Source: Equus caballus (taxonomy: Eukaryota; Chordata; Mammalia; Perissodactyla; Equidae). Taken from it: a stretch of 64,000 nt of DNA. Position 1 is the stretch's first letter; the number at the start of each line of letters is the position of its first letter. Where the stretch lies: contig NC_091686.1 in the NCBI RefSeq assembly GCF_041296265.1, positions 35,686,501 to 35,750,500 of the forward strand. The letters are read 5' to 3'. Below are positions 23,501-33,079 of this stretch, one piece after another. The notes under the pieces are model-generated. The model worked only from the letters and a program-made list of their open reading frames with translations, was not told where the DNA came from and ran no database searches. Position numbers and translations under genes: made by a program.

Positions 23501-26500
23501 TTTTACTCCTCAAACTTCCACCCACCAGTTTTAGCATCACTGATGGTCTTGCCTGAATCAGTTATTATTCTGATGGTGGTTTTCTGAACCCATCATCCTT
23601 CTCCGTTATCACTTGGCTTCCAGTATATGGCAGAACTTTCACCTCTCCTCACGCATCTGTATCTTGTTGTTAACATTAGTGTGGACTCATGGTGCTGTAC
23701 TTCATTCAGTGGGTTATAATTTTTTATGACCATTATTTTGATGCTCAGATTGCCCACATTTGGCCAACGGGGGACTCATCAGACTGGCTACTGTCTCGGC
23801 TCTTTTAGCGACAGAGCTGGGGATGTGCCTGTGTACATACAGACATGTGTGTGAGTGTGCGTGCACACCGCCTTATTTGGTGTGCAGTGTGTGCTCATGC
23901 ACGTCTCTGGTTAATGTCTGTCTTCATTACACGTCACGAGTTCCCGCTGGCACCCTCGCTTGCACTCCAGATCGGTGGGGTCCCTTCTGGCCCCTTCTCG
24001 GATGGTGAGAAACCTGGCTCCCGGCCCCCCGATGTGTTTACTCATCTGCTCAGTCCTAGGCTGCACGGAAGGCCCGTTGGGAAGAGCTCTCCTGTGCCCC
24101 TGTGAGAGGATGCCTGCCAAGAGCCTTCCTTCTGGCTTTAGTCTGGGGTCCAGAGTGGCGCCAGGGCCCCGACCTGGGCCTCTCCCCTTGTTTGCCCCAG
24201 AATACAGGTCTGGCCGTGGCTGCTTCTCTCTGCGGGTGGGGCTGAGGATGGTGCCCACTCAGCGTGCCGGCACACCCTCTGTCTCCCCAGGGCCGGGGCT
24301 TAGGGCCAGTGCCAGCTCCAGGGTCTCCAGCTGGCCCACCAGGTCTGACCCAGTGCCCAGCCCCTGCCGGCTGTCTTGGTGTCTGGCAGGAGACATGGGT
24401 GTCAGCTCTTGGTGACTCAGGTTTCTGCGAGTCCCTTCCTCCCCAAACAGCACAAGGCCAAAGCCTTGGGCGGTCGAGTTTGCACAGGCTGTGGAGGCTG
24501 GACCTGGACGGTGCGTGGTGGCCACAGGAGCACCGTGAGCCGCGCTTTGCGGGTAGGGTTGACCCCCGTGGGTGTTGCCCCACACATCCGCATCTTTCCC
24601 AGGCACCTACGTTACCAAGGCTGAGGCCACAGATGCCGACGACCCAGAAACAGACAACGCGGCTCTGCGGTACTCCATCCTGGAGCAAGGCGGCCCCCAG
24701 CTCTTCAGCATCCACGAGCACACGGGGGAGATCCGCACGGTGCAAGTGGGCCTGGACCGCGAGGTGAGGCCGCCACTGCTCCGCCAGGGAGGCCAGGCCT
24801 GGGCAGCCAGGGTCGTGTTGGCCCGTCTTTGCCCGCACCTCTCGGGCCCACAGCGACCGCTCATGCTCTGGAGTAACAGCTGCCCCGTCCGTCCTTTGCA
24901 CGTTCTTCCTCCGTCGGGACCCCCGCAGCAGAGTCTGGGGTTGACAGCAGTGCCGGCGGACCCGAGAGGCCAGGCTGCACGTGTTGCCCCAGAGCTTGGG
25001 AGCAGGGCAGGGCTTGGAGCCCCACGGCCTCTGCTGCCCACGGGGCTCTCCTGTGAGGCCAGAGCCGCGGGTGGCCTGCTCCTTGTCCAGCCCACAGGCC
25101 TGAATGGCCGAGCAGCCCTGGCCCTGAGCCTGAGTCGCCTGACCCCTGCCACCCTGCCCCCAGGTGGTCGCCGTGCACAATCTGACCCTGCAGGTGGCGG
25201 ACATGTCCGGAGACGGTCTCACTGCCACCGCCTTGGCCATCATAACCCTGGAGGACGTCAATGACAACGCCCCCGCGTTTACCAGGGATGAGGTGCCACC
25301 ACTGCCCGCACCCCCACCGGCCCTGCTCGAGCTGCCCTTCCCCCTCAGGCTCCTGGTGGGGACAAGGGGCATTGTGGAGGGGGGAGTCTGGGCGTCCTGC
25401 CTGAGTGGTGCAGAAACACACGTTAGGGGTCAGCAGAGGCGGGTGCTCACAAACACATGAACAGTCAGAAGGAGCTGTCGGGGAGCAGGCAGGGGAACGC
25501 CTCTGTGGCCCTGGGGCAGGGGGACCCCTCTGTGGCCTGGGGCAGTGGGGGAATCCTCCCAGCCTCGCTGTGTGGGATGGAACAGGAAAAGGCAGCACGG
25601 TCGGTGGGAGGGTTGGCTTGCAGCTGAGCCTTGAAGAGGGGCTCCCGGGGTTCCTGCAGGGTAGCGACTTACGAGGCAGACAGGCCTGGAGCACCACAGT
25701 GGGTGGGCAGCAGAGTTAGCCAGCAGGAGCAAGGAGGGCATCCCTGTGGGGAGGTGGGGACGGTCGGGCCTCGGTGTCCCCATGGACCCAGGGCCTCACC
25801 CACCCCATCTCCCCACCCCAACAACTCTGGCGGGCCACTGGGGCGGGGCTCCCACAGTTCTTCATGGAGGCCACAGAGGCCATCAGCGGAGTGGACGTGG
25901 GCCGGCTCCAGGTGGAGGACAGGGACCTGCCAGGCTCCCCGAACTGGGCGGCCAGGTTCACCATCCTGGAGGGTGACCCCGATGGGCAGTTCGCTATCCG
26001 CACGGACCCCAGGACCAACGAGGGCGTGCTGTCTGTGGTGAAGGTGAGCGGGGTGCACGGCTGAGGAGGGTGCCCCTCACCCCCTGGGGCCCTGTGCCTG
26101 TCCTCGGGGAGGAGCAGAGGGAGGGGGTGGAGCTGAGAGGCTGGGGAGCATGGGGGCTGCGGGCCCAGAGAGAGCATGCATGTCGTTTACAGCATTCTCC
26201 CACTTTCGAATGTAACCTGTGTGTACAAATGCGGCCTGTACCTGTGCCAGCCAGGTGTGAAACCAGAGAAACAGAACCAGGAGATGCGTGTACACACACA
26301 GCCGTGCACACACACACAGATGATTTAGATATTGAGATATGGAGAGCTGTATTGCAAGACATGGCTCACACTGCTGTGGGGCTGGCCGGGCAGGGCTGCG
26401 GGCCGCGGGCTGCAGGGCAGAAGCTGGGACTCGGACGCTGCTGTCTGGAGCAGAACTCCCACTTCCTCGGGAAATCGCCGTCTTGCTCTTAAAGACTCTC

Positions 26501-29500
26501 AGCTGTGGGTGCAGCCCACCCAGATCATCCAGGACGATCTTCTTCATTTGAAGCCCGCTGGCTGTAGTGGCTCATGTAACCACACCTGCCATACTTTCTT
26601 GGCGACACCCAGATCAATGTGTGCATGAGTCCCTGGGAGGACCGCCCACCACGGGACACAAAAGTGACCACACTACAAATTCACCTTGAGTGACAAGCAC
26701 TTATTTTATCATTTTTGCATTATTCTTGGTGCTTTTTTATCCTGCACAGTTTTTACTTTTCCAAGGCTAAAAAGAAGAAGGAAAGTGCGGGCTCTCAGGA
26801 CAGACCCAGGGGCGGCAGTGCCACCGTGGAAGGGCTCTCCCTGCCCCATGGCCGCCTCCGGGGCCCCGATGGGAGCTGGGCCCGGATCCTGAGTGGACCG
26901 CCTGCTCTGCTTCCCCCCACAGCCCCTGGACTATGAGAGTTGTGAGCAGTATGACCTCAAAGTGGCGGTACAGAACGAGGCCCCCCTGCAGGCGACCGCC
27001 CCCAGAGCTGAGCGGGGCCAGGCCAGGGTCCACGTGCAGGTGCGGGATGTCAACGAGGCGCCTGTGTTCCAGGAGAACCCTCTGCGGACCAGCCTGGCTG
27101 AGGGGGCGGCCGCAGGAACCCCCGTGGCCACCTTTGCTGCCCAAGACCCGGACACCCAGCAGCTGCAGAGACTCAGGTGGGCCCTGCGGACCCTGGGATG
27201 GGGCCCCTTCCACCATCGCCCAGCAGGGCCAGGGCACAGCTGAGGGTGCCCCAGCCCTTGCACCCTGAGGCTCAGGTCAGAGGGTGGAGGTCTCATCTGT
27301 CTGTGTGCGTCATGGGGGGCCCAAGGAGTCTCGAGCCCCATGCACGCATGCGTGTGTGCTGATGCAACTTTGTCCCTTAGGGCAGGGTGGGGCTCCAGCT
27401 GACACACAATGACATGGCCACAGGCTGTTCCAGCTGTCCTGAGTGTCTGAGTCATCGGTTCAGGGGAGCTGTTGCTCCTGTGGGTCTGGCCATCAGGATC
27501 TTGGGTTTCACCCCCAGCGCTGGCCGCGTCTCCACTGTGTGCATGGCTTGGATCCTGGCTGTGTCACTCAGTGGCCCAGGGCCCTGGGCAACTCCCCGGC
27601 CCTCCCTAAGCCTCAGGTTCTTGATCTGTCAATGGGACAGAAAACACACCAGCCCAGGGCAAGTGTGTGTGGGTGTGTGTGGTGTAGTACGGGTGTGCGT
27701 CTGCGTGGAGGGGATGTGTGTGGGGGTGCATTGTGTGTGGTGTATGTACATGTATGTGGGGGATGTGTGTATGTATGTGCTTGTGTGTGCATGTCTATGT
27801 GTGTGTGTCTATGTGTGACCACACGTCTGGGGTCCTGCTTAGGCTCAGGGTCACCCTGTCCCCTCTTCCTCTCCTGGGCCGACAGCTACTCCAAGGACTA
27901 CGACCCTGAGGACTGGCTGCAGGTGGACGGAGCCACGGGCCAGGTCCAGACCCAGCGTGTGCTCAGCCCAGCGTCGCCCTTCCTCAAGGATGGCTGGTAC
28001 AGGGCCATCATCCTGGTCCACGACAATGGTGAGCACTGAGCCGTGGCTGGGCTCCAGGGCTCCCGATGCAGGCTGGGCCTCCCTGCGGCTGCCTGCGGGC
28101 TGGGAGTGCAGCCTCCACTGAGCAGACTTGGGTGGGTGGGCTCCAGAGGAGTAGGAACCCACCAGGCCTCTCTTGCCTGCAGCCTCCCCGCCCTGCACAG
28201 CCACTGGGACCCTGTCTATTGAGATCCTGGAGGTCAACGACCACGCCCCTGAGCTGTCCTCACCGTCTGGCAGCCTGTGCAGTGAGCCAGACCAGGGCGC
28301 CGGCCTTGTCTTGGGTGCTGTGGATGAAGACCTGCCCCCACATGGGGCCCCCTTCCACTTCCAGCTGAGTCCCAGGGTTCCAGAGCTGGCCCGGAACTGG
28401 AGTGTCAGCCAGGTTAACGGTGAGCTCCCCCAGGGCCCCCCAGGAGGCCAGAGCCTGGGACTTGGGGATGCAGTCAACACTGTGGTCCCATTGCTACCCA
28501 CCGCAGTGCATCCTCAGGTGGGGCAGGGATTCATTATCATGCCCAGGGCATGGATGGGGAAACTGAGGCCCAGCATCTCGGGAACCCCACCCATCAGGCT
28601 GCTCCACCCGCAGCACAGGGCATGGAGGGGACATGGGAGGTGGGATGGGCTGTGGGGCCCCTGCTGACCGTGGGCGCCCTCCGCAGTGAGCCACGTGCGC
28701 CTGCGGCTGAGACACCAGGTCCAGGAGGGGCTGCACCGCCTCAGCCTGCTGCTCCGGGACTCAGGGCAGCCGCCCCAGCAGCGTGAGCAGCTCCTGAACG
28801 TGACCGTGTGCCGCTGCGGCCAAGACGGCACCTGCCTGCCCGGGGCCAGTGCGCTGCGGTCAGGGGGTGCCGGCCTCAGCCTGGGTGCCCTGGTCATTCT
28901 GCTGGCCAGCGTCATCCTGCTGCTGTGTGAGTGCCCCTGCCCCAGGACCCCTGCCCTCCAACACCACAGTCCCCACCCCCTCCGTACACCGACCTTGCTC
29001 TGTCTGCCCGCCCAGTGCTTGCGCTGCCCGTGGCCCTCGTCGCACGGTCCCGGCAGCGGTCGTGGGACAAGGGGCTTCTGCCGGGGCTGCAAGACGACCT
29101 CCGGGACAACATCCTCAACTATGATGAGCAGGGGGGCGGGGAGGAGGACCAGGTGAGGGCGGAGGGCAAGGGGAGGGGTGGACCCCATGAAGGGAGGGAG
29201 GAGGAGGGGGGCCTGGGGAGGGGGCGCAGGAATGTGGAAGTGCAGAGCAGTGGGAGGGTCCCCAGGAGCCAGGCCACAGGCCTCCTCCCACACCCTAGGC
29301 CCCACGCGAGCAGAGGGCCCCATCAGGCCATCCCAGAAGGTGCCTGGTATGGAAACCCCATGGCGATCACCCACGGCTGAATTCTACACACTCCATCCAC
29401 AGGACGCCTACGACATCAGCCAGCTGCGCCACCCGACAGGGGCCTTGGGCACCCCTCTGGGACGCCCACTGCTGCGCCGCGATGCCCCCTTTGGTCAAGC

Positions 29501-30695
29501 ACGGCCCCCGCCGCCCCGTTTGCTGCCCACCAGCCCTGCCGACATTGCCGACTTCATCAATGATGTAGGTGCCTGGGGATCAGGGCCACACACCCGTGCA
29601 TGCATGCACACCCACATACATATGCACACACTTGTACCTGTGTGTACCCCATGTAGCCCGTGTACCCCTGCACGTGCGCCCATCCCTGTAGGTGAGCTGT
29701 CGGCGGGGAGTGGCCTTACCGCTGGGGACCCTGGCGGAGCTTCTGGGAAGCTCCTGAGGACCCAGTTCCTGAGTGGGGCAGGCGCGGGCCACAGGCAGGA
29801 ATCTGAGGAAAGAGGAGGCTGGCAACCCCCCGCCTGGGGTCACGCAGGGCCTGGCTGAGCTGGAGTTGCTTGGAGTCTGCTCGGAGCACTTTCCATGGGG
29901 TGCTGGCCGAGGAGAGACTTAGTGTCCCCTGTGGGTGGGGGTGCAGCCATCAGCCGAACCTGGGCGTCCACACTAGTCCCTCTGGACGCGTCAGTGATTC
30001 CTGCAGCCAACACGGCAGATGCCTGGAATGCGGGAAATCCAATTGGGTGATGTCAAGGAGCACATGTGACCTCTCACTAGCGAGCCCAGTGGCATGCACA
30101 CATAGCCCTCTGGCTCAGAAAAAGCCCCCCAGGTGCCCAGCGAGGAGCAGGCCCCGTGCAGGTCCTGGTTAGGAGGGTGTGCAGTACTGTGGGGGCGAGG
30201 TGTGCACAGACAGGTGGCAGGACAGGTGGTGGCCACAGAACTATTTGTGAAAGCTTGGAAAACAGGACCCGCCCTGGGGCAGGACAAAGCCGGGGGGAGG
30301 GGCCGAGGGGCTCTAACCCCAAGGAAGGAGGGCTGCCCCGGGGAACTCTCTCTCCTCCAAGCCATCCTCGTGAGGTCACCCCTCAGCTCCTGTCCGTTCG
30401 GGGCCTCCCCTTCCGCCACTCGGAGGCTGACCTCGCCCTGTGCTGCAGTGCCCCCCGCAAGGGCACGGTCCTGAGCTCCTGGGCCTCCCCACAGGGTTTG
30501 GAGGCTGCAGACAGTGACCCCAGCGTCCCACCCTACGACACGGCTCTCATCTATGACTACGAGGGGGGCGGCTCCGTGGCTGGGACATTGAGCTCCATCC
30601 TGTCCAGCCTGGGCGACGAGGACCAAGACTACACCTGCCTCCGGGACTGGGGCCCCCGCTTCGCACGGCTGGCGGACTTGTACGGCCCCCCCTGA
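11550..30695 (+). CDS. CDH15: CDH15, M-cadherin (cadherin 15), 14 coding exons
   Basis: Calcium-dependent homophilic adhesion protein of myoblasts and muscle satellite cells, placed in the plasma membrane and linked to actin through catenins. Join: 11550-11591, 19553-19711, 19907-20062, 21175-21319, 24603-24763, 25164-25292, 25858-26043, 26923-27176, 27886-28028, 28183-28419, 28687-28926, 29016-29152, 29403-29564, 30495-30695; all introns GT..AG, phases consistent, 783 aa. Signal peptide about 1-21; furin site RVRR at 42-45, then AWVIPP with the strand-swap Trp47. EC1-EC5 span about 46-590 with calcium motifs DQNDN (144-148), DADDPETDN (178-186), DVNDN (252-256) and VNDHAP in EC4/5. FAL (123-125) replaces the HAV of classical type I cadherins, as known for M-cadherin. 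Sequons include NLT (227). Span about 600-625. The tail carries p120-catenin ([15 protein letters not shown]) and beta-catenin regions. Recognised by close match to human CDH15 from memory. Confidence 0.96.
11592..15036 (+). other. CDH15: CDH15 intron 1, 5' part
   Basis: GC-rich intronic sequence. Many overlapping open frames occur on both strands, but none shows a family motif. No recognisable repeat or regulatory element apart from GC-rich sequence next to exon 1. Confidence 0.6.
15037..15116. mobile_element. MER20-like hAT-Charlie remnant
   Basis: 'agaatcacctgggggttcg' followed by 'ttttaattcagagggtctgg' matches the central part of MER20-type nonautonomous hAT elements. Only part of the element is left, in CDH15 intron 1. 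Confidence 0.5.
15134..15398 (-). repeat. ERE SINE, minus strand, in CDH15 intron 1
   Basis: Starts at an A/T-rich tail, contains the reversed ERE tail ('ctaacaactgttgccaatct') and ends in the reversed tRNA-like head 'ccatggggccagcccc'. Imperfect target-site repeats resembling 'aatccctg' lie on both sides. Confidence 0.9.
15399..16595 (+). other. CDH15: CDH15 intron 1, middle part
   Basis: Unique GC-rich intronic sequence with no recognisable element. The long minus-strand open frame across 16,027-17,043 has no protein-family signature. Confidence 0.5.
16596..16718 (+). repeat. MIR SINE in CDH15 intron 1
   Basis: Good MIR order: 'cagctgtgtggccttgagca', then 'ctctctgagcctcattct', then 'tgtgaaatgagg'. 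This is one of the clearer MIR copies in the window. Confidence 0.75.
16719..19552 (+). other. CDH15: CDH15 intron 1, 3' part
   Basis: GC-rich, unique. A weak MIR-like stretch occurs near 18,080-18,140. It ends with a pyrimidine tract and the acceptor ttgttgcag of exon 2. Nothing else is recognised. Confidence 0.5.
19553..19711 (+). CDS. CDH15: CDH15 exon 2 (residues 15-67)
   Basis: Encodes the rest of the leader, a short propeptide and the start of EC1. The propeptide ends RVRR (42-45), a furin-type site. Mature protein starts AWVIPP, with the conserved Trp that swaps between EC1 partners. Donor cag|gtgagg, phase 0. Confidence 0.96.
19907..20062 (+). CDS. CDH15: CDH15 exon 3 (residues 68-119)
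   Basis: EC1 centre, from [10 protein letters not shown] to [10 protein letters not shown]. Contains the LDRE calcium-binding motif of cadherin repeats. Nearly every residue agrees with human M-cadherin (S for F at [10 protein letters not shown]). Donor agg|gtgggg, phase 0. Confidence 0.96.
20100..20262. repeat. GC-rich imperfect minisatellite in CDH15 intron 3
   Basis: About five imperfect units of roughly 30 bp built on 'gggctcc-ggcccc-gcccac'. Simple intronic repeat without coding role. Confidence 0.6.
21175..21319 (+). CDS. CDH15: CDH15 exon 4 (residues 120-168)
   Basis: End of EC1 and start of EC2. Carries FAL (123-125) at the place of the HAV tripeptide, and the EC1/EC2 calcium linker DQNDN (144-148). 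Acceptor gactag|CTA; donor cag|gtgagg splits a Gly codon (phase 1). Confidence 0.95.
21480..23203 (-). mobile_element. L1 LINE fragment, antisense in CDH15 intron 4
   Basis: Reverse complement of L1 3' region and ORF2 3' half, about 1.5 kb without the ERE inside it. Phrases such as 'ggctgaataatactccatt' and 'tttcatgtgcttattgg' are typical. The frame at 22,747-22,457 reads L1 ORF2 C-terminal protein. From 22,461 to 23,203 it is nearly identical to 55,568-56,310 (see findings). L1 similarity stops abruptly at 23,203. Confidence 0.85.
21609..21855 (+). repeat. ERE SINE inserted into intronic L1
   Basis: 'gggggccggccccatggctg' head, long form with an 'agaagaagaaaaagattgg' inner A-rich stretch and 'cagatgttagctcaggtgcc' tail. 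It is flanked by imperfect direct repeats (aatactccattctatgg and aatattccagtgtatgg), so it post-dates the L1. Confidence 0.9.
23204..24602 (+). other. CDH15: CDH15 intron 4, 3' part
   Basis: About 23,210-23,780 is AT-rich and looks like an old L1 3'-UTR-type fragment ('gcccacatttggccaacggg'), assigned with low confidence. From 23,850 on it is unique sequence up to the acceptor tttcccag of exon 5. Confidence 0.4.
24603..24763 (+). CDS. CDH15: CDH15 exon 5 (residues 168-221)
   Basis: EC2, including the calcium-binding stretch DADDPETDN (178-186) and the LDRE motif at its end. Acceptor cccag|GC completes the split Gly; donor gag|gtgagg, phase 0. Confidence 0.96.
25164..25292 (+). CDS. CDH15: CDH15 exon 6 (residues 222-264)
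   Basis: End of EC2. Contains the sequon NLT (227-229), the [10 protein letters not shown] strand typical of the EC2 end, and the EC2/EC3 linker DVNDNAP (252-258). Ends at RDE, donor gag|gtgcca, phase 0. Confidence 0.96.
25500..25560. repeat. Short tandem duplication in intron 6
   Basis: Two copies of a unit of about 28 bp built on 'ctctgtggcc-ggggcag-ggg'. Confidence 0.6.
25600..25740 (+). repeat. Possible L2 remnant in intron 6
   Basis: 'gctgagccttgaagagggg', 'gaggcagacaggcctggagc' and 'agcaggagcaagg' resemble an L2-type 3' end. Low certainty. Confidence 0.3.
25858..26043 (+). CDS. CDH15: CDH15 exon 7 (residues 265-326)
   Basis: Start and middle of EC3 from [15 protein letters not shown], with the VEDRD calcium motif and [10 protein letters not shown] block conserved with human M-cadherin. 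Acceptor cacag|TTC, donor aag|gtgagc, phase 0. Confidence 0.96.
26250..26680 (-). repeat. LTR-like interspersed repeat, reverse orientation, intron 7
   Basis: Begins near 'accagagaaacagaaccagg', includes a short (CA)n, and ends near 'gacacaaaagtgaccacac'. This is the same family and orientation as 60,160-60,545. I think it is an ancient LTR of the ERVL/MaLR kind, but the family is uncertain. Degraded; no internal viral part. Confidence 0.4.
26923..27176 (+). CDS. CDH15: CDH15 exon 8 (residues 327-411)
   Basis: End of EC3 with the cadherin motif PLDYE at its start, the EC3/EC4 linker RDVNEAP, and the start of EC4 ([13 protein letters not shown]). Donor ctcag|gtgggc, phase 2. Confidence 0.95.
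27535..27642 (+). repeat. MIR SINE in CDH15 intron 8
   Basis: 'ggatcctggctgtgtcactc', 'ctgggcaactccc' and 'ctgtcaatggga' follow the MIR order. Confidence 0.6.
27661..27822. repeat. GT-rich microsatellite, intron 8
   Basis: Interrupted (GT)n with 'tgtatgt' variants just before exon 9. It yields Cys/Val/His-rich chance frames. Confidence 0.9.
27886..28028 (+). CDS. CDH15: CDH15 exon 9 (residues 411-459)
   Basis: EC4: [14 protein letters not shown] through RAIILVHDN. Calcium-site pattern DYDPEDW is kept. Acceptor gacag|C, donor aatg|gtgagc, phase 1. Confidence 0.95.
28183..28419 (+). CDS. CDH15: CDH15 exon 10 (residues 459-538)
   Basis: End of EC4 with linker EVNDHAPEL, start of EC5 with [13 protein letters not shown], and a sequon NWS. 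Acceptor cctgcag|CC, donor aacg|gtgagc, phase 1. Confidence 0.95.
28515..28600 (-). repeat. MIR SINE remnant, intron 10
   Basis: 'ggatggggaaactgaggccc' is the reversed MIR 3' motif; the 5' part is faint. Confidence 0.5.
28687..28926 (+). CDS. CDH15: CDH15 exon 11 (residues 538-618)
   Basis: EC5 end with [16 protein letters not shown] (three cysteines and an NVT sequon), then the start of the membrane span [17 protein letters not shown]. Acceptor ccgcag|TG, donor ctgt|gtgagt, phase 1. Confidence 0.95.
29016..29152 (+). CDS. CDH15: CDH15 exon 12 (residues 618-663)
   Basis: End of the membrane span (LALPVALVA), the basic stop-transfer ARSRQRS, and the juxtamembrane p120-catenin binding region [19 protein letters not shown]. 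Acceptor cccag|TG, donor cag|gtgagg, phase 0. Confidence 0.95.
29403..29564 (+). CDS. CDH15: CDH15 exon 13 (residues 664-717)
   Basis: [11 protein letters not shown] continues the p120-catenin region; a Pro-rich linker leads to [10 protein letters not shown]. Donor gat|gtaggt, phase 0. Diverged from human mainly in the Pro-rich part. Confidence 0.95.
29575..29690. repeat. CA/TG-rich interrupted microsatellite, intron 13
   Basis: Alternating cacaca, gcatgc and tgtgtg runs after exon 13. Simple sequence. Confidence 0.7.
30495..30695 (+). CDS. CDH15: CDH15 exon 14 (residues 718-783 and stop)
   Basis: Beta-catenin binding region: [26 protein letters not shown], then [12 protein letters not shown] and [18 protein letters not shown] stop at 30693-30695. 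In human the frame continues about 31 residues further (814 aa from memory); here the codon matching the human Cys is the stop. I recall mouse M-cadherin as 784 aa, so the short form is probably normal. Confidence 0.95.
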   Translation, partial: GLEAADSDPSVPPYDTALIYDYEGGGSVAGTLSSILSSLGDEDQDYTCLRDWGPRFARLADLYGPP

Positions 30696-31107
30696 GGGCT
30701 GGAGCGAGGGCAGGACACAGTGGCCACCTGGGCCAGGGGAGGGGGCTTCCTGCTGGGGACCTGCACCCACATTGCTGAGGGCACAAACACCTGGACACAG
30801 GGGACGATGTCCTCCCAGTACGTGCAGTCTGACCACAGGGGCCCCACTGGACACACCAACACCTGGTCGTGTGGCCGGGAGACCCGGCTGACCTCTGTGG
30901 AGGCGGCCGAAGGGCAGCATGCCTCTCCCAGGGGAGGACAGAGTCCCGGGGACAGAGCCTGGAGTGGAGTGGCCAGAAGGAAGTGTCCCGAGGGCCGACA
31001 GGCCTGCTGTCAGTCGCTTCCACGGGGGTCAGATGCCCCACGCCCAGCTCATCTCCCACCCACGAGGACCTCATGTGTGTGAAAGGGAGCAGTGTGGGCA
31101 GACATGA

Positions 31108-31113
31108 ATTAAA
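31108..31113 (+). terminator. CDH15: Probable CDH15 polyadenylation signal (ATTAAA)
   Basis: ATTAAA lies about 410 bp after the stop codon, followed within 20 bp by 'gtgctgactctcc'. It is the first good signal in the 3' untranslated region. Cleavage would fall near 31,130. Inferred from position. Confidence 0.55.
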
Positions 31114-31130
31114 ACGTGCTGACTCTCCAG

Positions 31131-31980
31131 CCTGGGGCCTCTGCGGGGGCGGGGGGGGTGCAAACACAGCTGGGGGGGGCACCAGAAGGAACCCCTCCAG
31201 CCCCGGGTTTATGAACAAAGATGGGGCTTTCTTGCCCAATGGGATAAGAAGCCAGTTATCACAGCATCAGCTGTGAGAAGAGAAAACCGCTTTATCACGA
31301 GGTCGACCTGCAAGGAGGCAGGCGGCGAGAGCTCTCAGCTCAGGCTCCTTGAGCAGGGCCTGGGGCAGCTCTCGTGGGGCAGAGGGCAGGTGGTCGGAAG
31401 TGTGGGATGGATGCCTGGAGGTGAGGAGGAGTGAGGGCACTGATGACCCGCGCCAGCACAGTCAGGCTTCACGGCTCTGCACAGGACACGTGTTCACGGA
31501 AGGGTGGCCTTAGCAAGATCTGGGGTGGGGCTTTCGTTCCCCTTGACATCAAAAGGGTCACCTACCGGGCATTTGCACAGACCCAGTTGAGGAGTTGATC
31601 TCAACTGGCTTGAGCTGGACAAGGGGTTGACTCTCAGTTCCTGGAAAACTGCTCTCAGGTACCCTGTTGAGAAGATGGGGTCAGTGGGCCTGGTCCTAGT
31701 GGACCCGTGGTCACACCGGGGTGCAGCCTGAGGGAGGACCCAGCAAGGACACCAAGTTCCATGGACGCCTCTGTCCTCCACACGTTGGGGGGCACCCAGG
31801 GGCAAGGGGCGCAGTGGGGACACCCCTTTCATGCTGTCCCTGCAGCTCTTCCCAAGACGCCTCCGCCCACACTGACGTGGCCATCTGAGGGGGTGTCTGC
31901 CCAGTGTGGTCACTGCGCCTGGACCAGCCGTGCCCTGGGCCTTGATTGCCATCCGTGTCCTGGCTCATGGGGGCTGCTGG
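31131..31980. other. Intergenic between CDH15 and SLC22A31 remnant
   Basis: GC-rich with no recognisable exon or repeat. Confidence 0.5.
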
Positions 31981-32554
31981 TTGGGAGCAGTGGTTTTGGG
32001 AGGTGTGGCGGGTGGATGTGGGGGGCAGCAGCAGGGGCAGGCGACAGGACACAGGGCGGGCAAAGACCACGTGCGCAGGAAGAAGCTGAGACAGACGGCC
32101 CCCCGCAGATGGACACATGGACACACGCATGTGACCCAGGGAGGGGCCAGTGCTTAGCAGAACCAAAGGTATGGGGGGGCCAGGAAAACAAAACTCATAA
32201 TTTTTGTGGAAAAGCTTTTCTTCTCTGCCCTGGAACAAGTTTCGTTATTTTCATTAGAAAATCGGATGACGATTTTTTCCTTGGAATTCTGCCCTCTCTG
32301 GGGGCTGGCTCATCACTCCCCCACCCCCGCCAGGCCTCTATCTCCTCGCCTCCCCTTGCCCCCTCGCCTCTTGAGCTGTTGTCCAGACCCTCCTAGGGCC
32401 GTGTCCACCACGCCACCCAGGAAGATGATCTGAACTCAGGTCAAGATGGAACGGAGCCAGGAAGGTGCACGGGGGTCGCGCCTCCCTTCTGCCTGCCCCC
32501 AAGTGGGCTGGGGCTTCAGGCACTGGGCTGGCAGGACCTCACGTCCTGCCGTGT

Positions 32555-32685
32555 GGCTGGGCAGCCTGGAGCCCCCCTGGTCATTGTCGGGGAGACCTTA
32601 GCTGCAAAGAAGCTGCTGAGGGTGGACGTGGCCTGGGAGACCCAGAACCCCAGGACAGAGAGGGACAACACAGTCCAGCCCAGGT
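32555..32685 (-). pseudogene. SLC22A31: SLC22A31 remnant, late membrane-span exon
   Basis: The clearest block: after an intact-looking acceptor (ccctag) it reads LGWTVLSLSVLGFWVSQ and then ATSTLSSFFAAKVSPTMTRG, closely following human GWTVLFLSVLG...SSLFAAEVFPTVIRG. The similarity fades after TRGAPG, where the human protein goes on to a further span. Confidence 0.75.
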
Positions 32686-32879
32686 CTAGGGACACAGAAA
32701 GGACTCCCAGGCTGCCCACGCCAGGCCACTCCAGGGCCTGCCCTCCAGTCGTCCACGTCTCAGGGTCCCGCGTGGGCCTGGCCTCCTCGACCTGTCTGCC
32801 TGCGTCTGCACGCTCTGCTTGGGGGTCAGGTGCTCCAGCTTGCCCCCATCCAAACCAGACCCTTACATTCAGCCCCTTT

Positions 32880-32950
32880 GCAGAGGATCCTTTTGACCCC
32901 TTAACTCTTTGGGCCTCAGTTTCCCTGGGTGCACAGTGGGGAGATGGACA
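32880..32950 (+). repeat. MIR fragment
   Basis: 'ctttgggcctcagtttccct' followed by 'acagtggggagatgg' is the MIR 3' motif. It lies in a former intron of the SLC22A31 remnant. Confidence 0.45.
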
Positions 32951-33079
32951 GAGTAAAGAGAACAGCAGTCTCCTGTGCTCTGTGCCTCTCTCATGCGGCC
33001 CCAGGAGGGGGCTGATCCCAGGACCCCTGCCATGGGGTAGACCCTGGGCCAAACATGACGACCCCATCAGCCTGCAGGG

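Noticed and set aside
24056-25372. 438-codon open frame on the minus strand
   Set aside because: It is the shadow of CDH15 exons 5 and 6 and their GC-rich introns on the other strand; no protein-family signature.
27387-28039. 198-codon frame with Cys/Val-rich centre and a CDH15-like end
   Set aside because: The centre is the GT microsatellite of intron 8; the end is simply exon 9 read with its upstream intron.
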